5,302 nt of DNA from the NCBI GenBank assembly GCA_005884745.1, contig VAZU01000344.1, positions 6,165 to 11,466 of the forward strand, in the 5' to 3' direction. A model generated the notes under the pieces. It searched no databases. It was given only the letters and a program-made list of their open reading frames with translations, and was not told the DNA's origin. The position numbers and the translations under genes are program-made. Within the stretch, counting starts at the first letter, position 1. Each line of letters starts with the position of its first letter. Source of the stretch: Alphaproteobacteria bacterium. Its GTDB lineage: Bacteria > Pseudomonadota > Alphaproteobacteria > Rhizobiales > Xanthobacteraceae. Shown one piece after another: positions 1 to 5,302 of this stretch.

Positions 1-512
1 GTGATGAACATTTTTGCGCCGTTCACCACGAAGCTGTCGCCCTCGCGCCGCGCATTGGTGCGGATGCTCTTCACGTCGGAGCCGGCGTCGGGCTCGGTCA
101 CCGCCAGCGCCGTGATGGTACGGCCGGCGATGATGTCGGGCATGAAGCGCGCCTTCTGCTCCGCCGACCCGAAGTTCGCGATGTGGACCGATGCCATCTC
201 GGAATGGACGAGCGCCGTCACCGCGACCCCGCCGAAGGTCGAGCGGCCGAGCTCTTCCGCGAGCACGACCGAGCCCATGGCGTCGAGCTCGCTGCCGCCG
301 TATTGCGCCGGATAGCGAATGCCGAAAAATCCCAATTCGCCCATCCGGCGCAGTACCTCGCGCGGAACGCTGCCCTGCTCCTCCCACGCGCTCGCGAACG
401 GCTTGACCTCCGTCTCCACGAAACGCCGGACCTGGCGGCGCAACAGTTCGTGCTCCTCGCGGAAATACGGGGAGGGAAGGGACTCGGGCGCGGACGTGAC
501 GGTGCGGTTCAT
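1..512 (-). CDS. Acyl-CoA dehydrogenase, N-terminal part (cut by the window edge)
   Basis: The first 170 codons of a flavin-dependent acyl-CoA dehydrogenase, which removes two hydrogens from the alpha and beta carbons of an acyl-CoA and passes electrons to electron-transfer flavoprotein. Seen: an N-terminal helical domain (about residues 17-130), with RRQVRRFVETEVKPFA at 26-40, GFFGIRYPAQYGGS at 61-74 and AEELGRS near 85-91. The family signature TEPDAGSD follows at 139-146, where the middle beta domain starts and contacts the flavin. The window ends just after NGAKMFI, also typical of the family. The catalytic glutamate lies in the missing C-terminal half, so substrate class cannot be judged. 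The ATG at 512-510 lies 4 bases after the stop of the MetE-like gene, with only a weak purine stretch before it, so translation may be coupled to that gene. Family assignment is firm; the exact substrate is unknown. Confidence 0.93.
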   Translation of the reverse strand, partial: MNRTVTSAPESLPSPYFREEHELLRRQVRRFVETEVKPFASAWEEQGSVPREVLRRMGELGFFGIRYPAQYGGSELDAMGSVVLAEELGRSTFGGVAVTALVHSEMASVHIANFGSAEQKARFMPDIIAGRTITALAVTEPDAGSDVKSIRTNARREGDSFVVNGAKMFI

Positions 513-516
513 GGGT

Positions 517-1499
517 TCAGCTCAATCTGTCCCGAGCGAGCGCCGCGCCGCGGCCGAGCGCTTCCAATTTGGCGAGCGCGACGTCGCGGTGCATGGGCGC
601 CATGCCGCAGTTGGTGCAGGGAAAAATCCGTTCGGCGGGCACGTAGCGCATCGCCTGCTCGATCGTCGCGACGACCTCCTCGGGCGTCTCGATTTGATCG
701 CTGGCAACGTCGATCACGCCGAGCAGCACGTCCTTGCCGTCGAGCAGGCCCAACAGGCCGATCGGCACTCGGGAATTCCTGCATTCGATCGAGACCTGCT
801 GGATATGGCTTGCGGCGAGTGCCGGAAAGATCGCCTCGTACTGGCGCCATTCGCCGCCGAGCGACGCCTTCCATTCGAGGTTCGCCGCAATGCCGTAACC
901 GTAGCAGATGTGCACGGCCGTGACGCAGGGGAGCCCCTCGATGGCGCGGTGCAAGGCCGGGATGCCCCAATCCGTCACTTCGTCCATGAAGACGTTGAAA
1001 GCGGGCTCGTCGAACTGAATGACGTCGATGCCGTCGGCGGCGAGGGCGCGGGCCTCCTGGTTCAGCAAGCCGGCGAACGCCATCGCGAGCTCGGCCTTGT
1101 CCCGGTAATAGTCGTTGGCGATCGTGTCCACGATGTGGTGTGGGCGCGCGCGAGGCGGGCTTCGCTTGCATGCACCCGAGCTTTGAGCCCCACCGGGCCG
1201 ACCACGGTCGGCACCATGGCCTTGTAGCGGTCCTTGCGGATGCCCAATTCAACCCGCCGCGTAAAATCGATGCCCTCGACGTATTCGAGAAAGCCGTGGA
1301 CGAAATGCTGACGCGACTGCTCGCCGTCGGTCACGATGTCGATTCCCGCATCCTCCTGCTCCTTGATGACGAGCAACGTAGCATCGCGTTTGGCCGCCGC
1401 GAGCTCCGGACCGGCGAGCCGCCACGCCGGCCAAAGCTTGTCCGGCTCGGCGAGCCAGGACGGCTTGGGCAGGCTGCCGGCGATCGTAGCTTCGAACAT
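517..1499 (-). pseudogene. MetE-like (cobalamin-independent methionine synthase C-terminal domain) protein, frameshifted
   Basis: A single-domain homologue of the MetE C-terminal catalytic domain (COG0620), which uses zinc to activate a thiol for methyl transfer. The first part, 1499 to about 1137, gives 121 family-like residues starting MFEATIAGSLPKPSW. It includes GSLPKP (8-13) and TDGEQSR (57-63), and ends ARLARAHT. It then runs 24 unrelated residues to a stop near 1062. The second part resumes in another frame at IVDTIANDYY (1134) and continues to the TGA at 519-517. It contains FDEPAFN and the likely zinc ligands: H and C of VHICYG, E of VSIEC, and a C in CTNCGMAPM. From memory, intact homologues are about 340 residues and have roughly 13 residues with a PGPMT motif at this junction. 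That fits a loss of about 37 bases. The start is supported by GAGGAG five bases upstream. The partner gene ends 15 bases before. Without the N-terminal MetE domain, the natural methyl donor and acceptor are uncertain even for intact relatives. A sequencing or assembly error is a real alternative to true gene decay. Confidence 0.88.
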
Positions 1500-1504
1500 C
1501 GGAT

Positions 1505-1510
1505 CTCCTC
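1505..1510 (-). promoter_or_regulatory. Ribosome binding site of the MetE-like gene
   Basis: The minus strand reads GAGGAG, then five bases (ATCCG), then the ATG at 1499. This strong Shine-Dalgarno match fixes the start. It also shows the gene has its own initiation signal although it lies only 15 bases after the monooxygenase stop. Confidence 0.8.
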
Positions 1511-1514
1511 GGGC

Positions 1515-2702
1515 TCAGTCCGGGCGCCAATCATAGAGCCAGTCGTAACGCGTGAGCAGCTTTTCGCCGCTCAGGCGTTTCAATGCGATGTTGCGAGCCA
1601 GCGCCGCCGGACCGGAGAGATGATAGACCCAGCCATTGTTGCGGGATTCGCGGGCAACGCGCAGAGTGCGCGACCGACGCATCCCTTCATAGGTTTCGAA
1701 CGCCAGCGGCGGCTGGTCGGGCGACCGGGCCAGGCAATCGGCCAGTACGGCAGCGTCCTCGATCGCCATCGCCCCGCCCTGCGCCAGGAACGGCAGGATC
1801 GGGTGCGCGGCATCGCCGAGCAGCGTCACCGGGCCCGCGCTCCACGTGCGCGACGCAGGCCGGTCGAACAACGCCCATTTCGCCCAGGAATCCGCGGTCG
1901 CCATCAGCGCGCGCGGCTCGGCCGCCCAGCCGGAAAACCGCGCCAGGATGTCGGCGCTCCCTCCCGGCTCGCTCCATCCGGGGCTTTGCCAATCGTCGCG
2001 GATGATGGCGACGATATTGACCGCGGCGCCCGCCCGGACCGGATAGTGCACGAGATGCGCCTCGCGCCCGAGCCACAGCCACGTGATCGGTTCGCGGAAC
2101 TCGACGGGAACCAGATCGGCGGAGACGGTCGCGCGCCAGGCGGTCCGGCCGCAAAATTTCGCCGGGGTGTCGTCTCCGAGCCGGCCGCGGATCCTCGACC
2201 ACAGGCCATCGGCGCCGATCAGGGCGATGCCGTGCTCGTCGCGAGTTCCCACCGGCGTCCGGGTCTCGACCGTCACGCCATGGGCATGGACCGCAAAATC
2301 CTCGACCCGGCGGCCGAGATGAAGGGCGCCATCGGGGCTCGCCTGCAGCCGCTCGAGAAGGGCGGCCTGCAGATCGCCGCGGTGCACGACCCAATACGGG
2401 GCGCCATAACGGAAGGCGGCGCCGGGACCGATGGTCGCGCGGACGATCTCGCGGGCATTATGGCTGCGAAGCACGCGAATTTCCTGCGGCGCCACCACGG
2501 CGGGAGCCAGGCGTTCGGCCAGTCCCAGATCGATCAGGATGCGGGTCGCGTTGGGGGAGAGCTGGATGCCGGCTCCGACCGGCTCGAGCGCTTCCGCCTG
2601 TTCGAGCACCGCGGCTCGGAACCCGCGGCGGATCAGCGCGAGCGCGCAGGCGAGCCCGCCGATCCCGGCTCCGGCGATCATTACGGTCCGTGAGCGCGCC
2701 AC
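1515..2702 (-). CDS. FAD-dependent aromatic-ring monooxygenase (salicylate/3-hydroxybenzoate hydroxylase type)
   Basis: A 395-residue class A flavoprotein monooxygenase. Enzymes of this group use NAD(P)H and oxygen to hydroxylate an aromatic ring in the cytoplasm. Three family fingerprints are present in the right order. The GAGIGG Rossmann motif is at 11-16, with the ribose-binding acidic residue E34 ending strand two (AVLEQ). The GADG motif is at 163-166. The GDAAHP motif (296-301) is followed by FLAQGGAMAIEDA (305-317), which binds FAD. The C-terminal RYDWLY (385-390) is typical of the salicylate/3-hydroxybenzoate hydroxylase subgroup. Length matches the family (about 390-400). The start is GTG at 2702, chosen because the frame has no ATG between the upstream stop at 2819-2817 and codon 8, and GAGGCGGA lies upstream at a somewhat long distance. 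Starting at ATG codon 8 would leave only two residues before GAG, so it is less likely. The gene sits between a small zinc protein and a MetE-like gene on the same strand. The substrate is not deducible: salicylate, 3-hydroxybenzoate, 6-hydroxynicotinate-like acids and others are all possible. Confidence 0.93.
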   Translation of the reverse strand: MARSRTVMIAGAGIGGLACALALIRRGFRAAVLEQAEALEPVGAGIQLSPNATRILIDLGLAERLAPAVVAPQEIRVLRSHNAREIVRATIGPGAAFRYGAPYWVVHRGDLQAALLERLQASPDGALHLGRRVEDFAVHAHGVTVETRTPVGTRDEHGIALIGADGLWSRIRGRLGDDTPAKFCGRTAWRATVSADLVPVEFREPITWLWLGREAHLVHYPVRAGAAVNIVAIIRDDWQSPGWSEPGGSADILARFSGWAAEPRALMATADSWAKWALFDRPASRTWSAGPVTLLGDAAHPILPFLAQGGAMAIEDAAVLADCLARSPDQPPLAFETYEGMRRSRTLRVARESRNNGWVYHLSGPAALARNIALKRLSGEKLLTRYDWLYDWRPD

Positions 2703-2749
2703 CGCGGATTCCGCCTCGCGTCGTGTGGGAGCATCAAGTACTGGAGTCG

Positions 2750-2777
2750 CGGGCCCGGCATCGTTGTGCCGAACCCG
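2750..2777 (-). other. Intercistronic RNA hairpin between the zinc protein and monooxygenase genes
   Basis: On the minus-strand transcript, bases 2777-2767 pair with 2760-2750 as an 11-bp stem around a 6-base loop (2766-2761). Nine pairs are Watson-Crick. The two others, in the middle, are G-U wobbles that would be C-A mismatches on the plus strand, so the structure fits a leftward RNA better than a rightward one. No T-run follows, so it is not a classic intrinsic terminator. It lies about 39 bases after the zinc-protein stop and 47 bases before the GTG of the monooxygenase. Processing, mRNA stabilisation or partial attenuation are possible roles; none is shown. Confidence 0.5.
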
Positions 2778-2816
2778 AGCCGGGAATGCAGAATACCGCG
2801 AAGGAGTTGCGGCGGC

Positions 2817-3065
2817 TCAGAGCTCGGCAGGCTCGCGCCACGCGCATTCGGGCGGACGCGATTGATAGCCGTGCAGCGAAGGATCGTAACGATACAGCGT
2901 CGAGCAATAGGGGCAGATCGCCTCGCTGTCGTCGCCCATATCAATGAAAACATGCGGGTGATCGAACGGCGGCGTCGCTCCGATGCACATGAATTCCCTG
3001 GCGCCGATCTCGATCGCCGCCACCCCGGGATCGTTGTGAAAATGCGGGACAATCTTATCCGCCAT
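2817..3065 (-). CDS. Small zf-CHCC zinc-finger domain protein (82 residues)
   Basis: A short protein of the zf-CHCC family, which also includes the mitochondrial complex I subunit NDUFS6. Bacterial members are small, cytosolic and mostly uncharacterised. Seen: C27 in FMCIG, H36 in DHPHVF, then C51 and C54 in CPYC. This is the C-x(n)-H-P...C-x2-C spacing expected for one zinc ion, followed by the usual STLYRY. The last residues, 62-82, are polar with no recognisable domain. The ATG at 3065 is preferred because homologues begin close to the MADKIVPHF-like start and GAGGACGC lies upstream. A longer reading from 3125 would add 20 arginine-rich residues that do not look conserved. It is the first gene of the leftward run and faces the divergent intergenic region, so its promoter should lie in 3066-3260. 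Its role is unknown. Being next to a flavin monooxygenase may be a chance of gene order. Confidence 0.85.
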   Translation of the reverse strand: MADKIVPHFHNDPGVAAIEIGAREFMCIGATPPFDHPHVFIDMGDDSEAICPYCSTLYRYDPSLHGYQSRPPECAWREPAEL

Positions 3066-3101
3066 GGCTTGCCTGCGTCCTCGTGCAGCATCGGTCCTGA
3101 G

Positions 3102-3119
3102 CGACGCACCATAGCGTCG
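3102..3119. repeat. Perfect 6-bp inverted repeat, with an overlapping direct repeat, in the divergent intergenic region
   Basis: CGACGC (3102-3107) and GCGTCG (3114-3119) form a perfect inverted repeat around a 6-base centre. The octamer CGACGCAC also occurs directly repeated at 3102-3109 and 3118-3125, 16 bases apart. The element lies 37-54 bases upstream of the zinc-protein start. It could be an operator, or a small hairpin in the 5' leader if transcription starts further upstream. I could not place a convincing promoter around it. Confidence 0.35.
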
Positions 3120-3169
3120 ACGCACGGCAAAGCCTAGATTGGCCGGTCATTTTGGTCGGACACTCCCAA

Positions 3170-3196
3170 CGCCTGGCGCGGGATTTTGCCCAGGCG
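3170..3196. repeat. 7-bp inverted repeat in the divergent intergenic region
   Basis: CGCCTGG (3170-3176) is perfectly complementary to CCAGGCG (3190-3196) across a 13-base centre that includes an ATTTT tract. It lies 64-90 bases upstream of the rightward gene at 3261 and about 105 bases upstream of the leftward zinc-protein gene. A regulator binding site or a leader hairpin is possible. A 7-bp repeat in GC-rich DNA can also arise by chance. Confidence 0.3.
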
Positions 3197-3250
3197 TACG
3201 GATGCTGTTGCCAGCCTGCGGAAGTAGGCGAGCTGCGAGACGGGAAAATC

Positions 3251-3256
3251 AGGGAG
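3251..3256 (+). promoter_or_regulatory. Ribosome binding site of the basic-tailed membrane protein
   Basis: AGGGAG is followed by CCAA and the ATG at 3261. The spacing of four bases is slightly short but acceptable. It supports this start rather than the overlapping frame that begins near 3152. Confidence 0.65.
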
Positions 3257-3260
3257 CCAA

Positions 3261-4340
3261 ATGAGCAGATTCGGCCTGGCATTCTCCGCCCTCGTCATGG
3301 TCGCCCTGGCGTCGGCAGCCTATCCGGTGCTCTCGCGCGGGGTGAATGCCGGCCGTATGCTTGCGGCCCAGGACGATCCGGCGCAGCTGACCGAGCTCGG
3401 GCTCGACGATCATTTCGATGCGGCGGGCGCCGCGCGGGAGATCGACGCGGCGCTTGCGGCCAACGATCCCGATCTCGCCGATAGCTTCGTCGAGCTGGCG
3501 CGCGAACGCGGCATGGCGATCGATCCGAACCGCGTCGCCAAGGTGGAATCCGCCAAGGAGGCGGCGGCCTCCGCCGCGAGCACCGCGAAGAGCTTTGCTC
3601 GGGGCCTGGTATTCGGCGAGACCGACAGTATCGCGGCGTTCGGCGGCACCGCGCTGGGCGATCTGTTCGTGTTCGGCGACCTGCGCGACGCGACGCGGCA
3701 AGGAATTCAGTTTGCTCGCGGCGAGGCCGTGGACAAGGCCGTCCTGAGCCTGTCCCTGGCCGGGATTGCGCTCACGGCCGGCACCTATGTGAGCCTGGGT
3801 GCAATGGCCCCGGCTCGCGTCGGCCTCTCGGTGATCAAGGCGGGGGCAAAGACCGGCCGGATCGGCGCGCGCTTCCTGCGCGCCGCGCGGCTCGAGCGTG
3901 TGGAAAACCTGGTCCGCGCAGCCGGCGACGTCGGCCGGGTGCAGAGGAAGGCCGGCAGCCGCGCCGCCATCGAGGGACTGAAGCTCGCGGAGCAGCCGAA
4001 GGACTTGAGCCGGCTGGCGCAGCTTGCCGCCGCCAAGGGCGGCAAGACGCGCGCGGTCCTCAAATTGCTCGGGCGCGGGGCGATTGCGCTGACTACCGGT
4101 TTGTTCGATCTCGCGCTGTGGGTGTTTTGGGCGATCACTAATCTTCTCGGGTTTTGCGTCACGCTCAAGCGCATCGCCGAGCGCATCACGCTTTGGGCGA
4201 TCCGGCGGCGCAGGCGAAAGCGCGAGCGCCTCTTGGCGTGGGCGCGGGCGGGCAGCTATGGTCGCGGCCGAGCCCGGCTGATTGCAACGCTTTGGGGCCG
4301 CAGGATCACGACGGTTCGACGTGGCGTGGCGGCAGCTTAG
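3261..4340 (+). CDS. Membrane-associated protein of unknown function with a very basic C-terminal tail
   Basis: A 359-residue protein that I do not recognise by function. It resembles, from memory, uncharacterised proteins of Hyphomicrobiales carrying a GDLFVFGDLRD-like stretch. Seen in order: a hydrophobic N-terminus (about 5-20) ending in ASA, which could be a Sec signal or an anchor. Next is an acidic helical part (about 36-90) with DDPAQL, DAAGAAREIDAALAANDPD and SFVELARERG. Then come an alanine-rich stretch (about 98-110), the conserved-looking GDLFVFGDLRDATRQG (about 131-146), and a hydrophobic segment at about 160-182. A basic helical part (about 190-270) is followed by a strong membrane segment at about 281-302 (two tryptophans, a phenylalanine pair and an Asn). 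The last 57 residues (303-359) hold 19 Arg/Lys against 2 acidic residues, including five consecutive Arg at 315-319. A positive tail after the last membrane segment suggests the C-terminus is cytoplasmic. The gene stands 42 bases upstream of the binding-protein gene, so co-transcription is possible, but no functional link is shown. The AGGGAG site supports the start. Confidence 0.8.
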   Translation: MSRFGLAFSALVMVALASAAYPVLSRGVNAGRMLAAQDDPAQLTELGLDDHFDAAGAAREIDAALAANDPDLADSFVELARERGMAIDPNRVAKVESAKEAAASAASTAKSFARGLVFGETDSIAAFGGTALGDLFVFGDLRDATRQGIQFARGEAVDKAVLSLSLAGIALTAGTYVSLGAMAPARVGLSVIKAGAKTGRIGARFLRAARLERVENLVRAAGDVGRVQRKAGSRAAIEGLKLAEQPKDLSRLAQLAAAKGGKTRAVLKLLGRGAIALTTGLFDLALWVFWAITNLLGFCVTLKRIAERITLWAIRRRRRKRERLLAWARAGSYGRGRARLIATLWGRRITTVRRGVAAA

Positions 4341-4346
4341 AAAAAG

Positions 4347-4366
4347 CCGCGGGCGAAGCGCCGCGG
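4347..4366. other. GC-rich hairpin in the 42-base gap, with a T-run only on the minus strand
   Basis: The arms 4347-4355 and 4359-4366 form eight G-C pairs around a 3-base loop (4356-4358), with G4351 bulged. The nonamer GCCGCGGGC is also directly repeated (4346-4354, 4360-4368). On the plus strand the hairpin starts 6 bases after the TAG at 4340 and ends 2 bases before the ribosome binding site, with no T-run. On the minus strand it is followed by CTTTTT (4346-4341), giving the shape of an intrinsic terminator, although no leftward gene is seen to its right within the window. It may be a remnant of a bidirectional terminator, or an intercistronic hairpin that alters the ratio of the two rightward genes. 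Confidence 0.45.
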
Positions 4367-4368
4367 GC

Positions 4369-4375
4369 AGGGAGG
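4369..4375 (+). promoter_or_regulatory. Ribosome binding site that decides the binding-protein start
   Basis: AGGGAGG is a near-perfect Shine-Dalgarno sequence. Two in-frame ATGs follow. The one at 4377 is only one base away, too close for efficient initiation. The one at 4383 has seven bases of spacing, close to ideal, so 4383 is taken as the start. Confidence 0.75.
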
Positions 4376-4382
4376 AATGGAC

Positions 4383-5302
4383 ATGCCAATAGGCCCCGCA
4401 GGGTCGCGCCGGGATATCCTGAAAGGCGGATCGGCGGTTGTCCTCTCTGTGGCGATGGGCGCGGCCATCTTTCCCCGCCATGCGGCTGCGGCCGCGCAAA
4501 TGACCGCGCATGAACGGGAGCTCTACGAGGCGGCGAAGCAGGAAGGCGAGCTCACCTGGTACACGGCGCATTCCGACGACGTGACCGCCCAAGCGCTGGG
4601 CCGCGGCTTCGAAGCCAATTATCCCGGCATCAGGGTCAGCGTGGTGCGTACCACCGCGCAAGTGGCGTTCCAGCGCGTCTCCCAGGAGCTCAGGGCGGGC
4701 GCCATGCAGGTCGACGTGCTCAGCTCGACCGATATCGGACACTACGTTTATTTGAAGGAGAAGCAGCTGCTGGAGCAGTTCGTGCCGGAGAACGCCGGCA
4801 AGGTGCTGGAGATCTATCAGCATTACGATCCGGATGGATATTATTTCGTCACCTCGGCCGGCCTGATCGGGATGGTCTACAACACGGCGAAGCTCAAGGA
4901 GGCGGATGCGCCGAAGAACTGGAGCGATCTCACCGATGCGAAATGGAAGGACAAGATCGCGCTCGGCCATCCCGGGTTCAGCGGCTACGTCGGCACCTGG
5001 ACCGTGATGATGCGCAAGCTCTACGGGTGGAAATTCTTCGAAGAACTAGCGAAAAACAATCCGCAGATCGGCCGCTCCATCAACGATACCGTCACCATGC
5101 TCAATGCGGGCGAGCGCGTGGTCGCCGGCACCGGCCCGTTCGGAACCGCCGGCGAGAGCGCGCAGAAGGGCAATCCCCTGGGGATGATCTACCCGGCCGA
5201 CGGCTGCGTGCTGATCCTGGCGCCTTCCGGCATCATGAAGGGGGTGAAGCATCCCAACGCGGCGCGACTGTTCATGGAATATCTGATGAGCGTCGACGCC
5301 TC
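4383..5302 (+). CDS. ABC-transporter periplasmic substrate-binding protein, AfuA/FbpA-like (C-terminus cut off)
   Basis: The first 306 codons of an extracellular solute-binding protein of the iron(III)/2-aminoethylphosphonate/thiamine-type family (COG1840). Such proteins capture a small ligand in the periplasm and deliver it to an inner-membrane ABC importer. The N-terminus has a twin-arginine (Tat) signal: SRRDILKGG (8-16), a hydrophobic stretch to about 30, and an alanine-rich cleavage region ending about residue 38. The mature part opens with the usual YEAAKQEGELTWYTAH, then FEANYPGIRV, a QVDVLSSTD segment and the hinge-like GLIGMVYNTAKL. Next come NWSDLTDAKWKDKI, and YPADGCVLILAPSGIMKGVKHPNAARLFMEYL near the cut. 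Little should be missing, as the family is about 330-350 residues. The adjacent tyrosines that bind iron in FbpA are not seen where expected (residues 246-258 read VVAGTGPFGTAGE). The only tyrosine pair, Y153-Y154, is in a different place, so the ligand is probably not ferric iron. Permease and ATPase genes should follow downstream. The alternative start at 4377 adds two residues. Confidence 0.93.
   Translation, partial: MPIGPAGSRRDILKGGSAVVLSVAMGAAIFPRHAAAAAQMTAHERELYEAAKQEGELTWYTAHSDDVTAQALGRGFEANYPGIRVSVVRTTAQVAFQRVSQELRAGAMQVDVLSSTDIGHYVYLKEKQLLEQFVPENAGKVLEIYQHYDPDGYYFVTSAGLIGMVYNTAKLKEADAPKNWSDLTDAKWKDKIALGHPGFSGYVGTWTVMMRKLYGWKFFEELAKNNPQIGRSINDTVTMLNAGERVVAGTGPFGTAGESAQKGNPLGMIYPADGCVLILAPSGIMKGVKHPNAARLFMEYLMSVDA

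Noticed and set aside
1062..1139. Programmed ribosomal frameshifting as the explanation of the split MetE-like gene
   Set aside because: No slippery heptamer is seen at the junction. A frameshift alone would not restore the roughly 13 residues that seem to be missing, so deletion or assembly error is favoured.
183..1227. Overlapping open frames on the plus strand over the acyl-CoA dehydrogenase and MetE-like genes
   Set aside because: Arg-rich, low-complexity translations with no motif, opposite clear family members.
1140..2693. A 517-codon open frame on the plus strand across the monooxygenase and the start of the MetE-like gene
   Set aside because: It is antisense to well-supported proteins, its translation is Arg/Pro/Ala/Gly-rich with no domain, and it crosses the boundary between two genes. 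Long antisense frames are expected in DNA of this GC content.
3066..3260. Sigma-70 promoters for the two divergent genes
   Set aside because: Several TTG-containing hexamers exist (for example near 3130 and 3150) but none has a good -10 partner at 16-18 bases, so no promoter is called.
3152..3484. A 110-codon plus-strand frame starting in the divergent intergenic region
   Set aside because: It has no recognisable ribosome binding site, runs out of frame into the 3261 gene and becomes Arg/Gly-rich there. The 3261 start is better supported.
4346..4382. Intrinsic terminator for the 3261-4340 gene on the plus strand
   Set aside because: The hairpin is followed by a purine-rich ribosome binding site, not by a T-run, so rightward termination is not supported.
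3249..4970. A 573-codon open frame on the minus strand across both rightward genes
   Set aside because: It is the shadow of two plus-strand genes with good ribosome binding sites and recognisable features (Tat signal, binding-protein motifs). Its own translation shows no domain.

Overview
The window is GC-rich (about two thirds G+C by eye) and densely coded. Its proteins resemble those I know from Alphaproteobacteria of the Bradyrhizobium/Xanthobacteraceae type (order Hyphomicrobiales). The placement rests on protein style and base composition, not on a search.

The left 3.1 kb is one leftward gene run. In transcription order it holds a small zf-CHCC zinc-binding protein (3065-2817), a class A FAD-dependent aromatic-ring monooxygenase of the salicylate/3-hydroxybenzoate hydroxylase type (2702-1515), a short methionine-synthase-II (MetE C-terminal domain) homologue (1499-517), and the N-terminal 170 codons of an acyl-CoA dehydrogenase (512 to beyond the left edge). 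The last three are tightly packed (gaps of 15 and 4 bases), which suggests one operon. A 114-base gap with a good RNA hairpin separates the zinc protein from the monooxygenase. The MetE-like gene is broken: its two halves lie in different frames and meet at about 1134-1137, where a conserved stretch of roughly a dozen residues also seems to be missing.

A 195-base divergent intergenic region (3066-3260) holds two short inverted repeats but no promoter I would defend. To its right run two rightward genes. The first (3261-4340) encodes a 359-residue membrane-associated protein of unknown function with a very basic C-terminal tail. The second (4383 to beyond the right edge) encodes a Tat-exported periplasmic binding protein of the AfuA/FbpA-like (COG1840) ABC-transporter family that appears to lack the iron-binding tyrosine pair. 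Only 42 bases separate them, and these contain a GC-rich hairpin.

Taken together, the window looks like a catabolic and uptake neighbourhood: an importer receptor on one side, and a ring hydroxylase, a MetE-like transferase and an acyl-CoA dehydrogenase on the other. No shared substrate can be read from the sequence. I see no mobile element, CRISPR array, RNA gene or prophage, and no evidence of a wholly new system. The best leads are the broken MetE-like gene, the uncharacterised basic-tailed membrane protein and the intercistronic hairpins.
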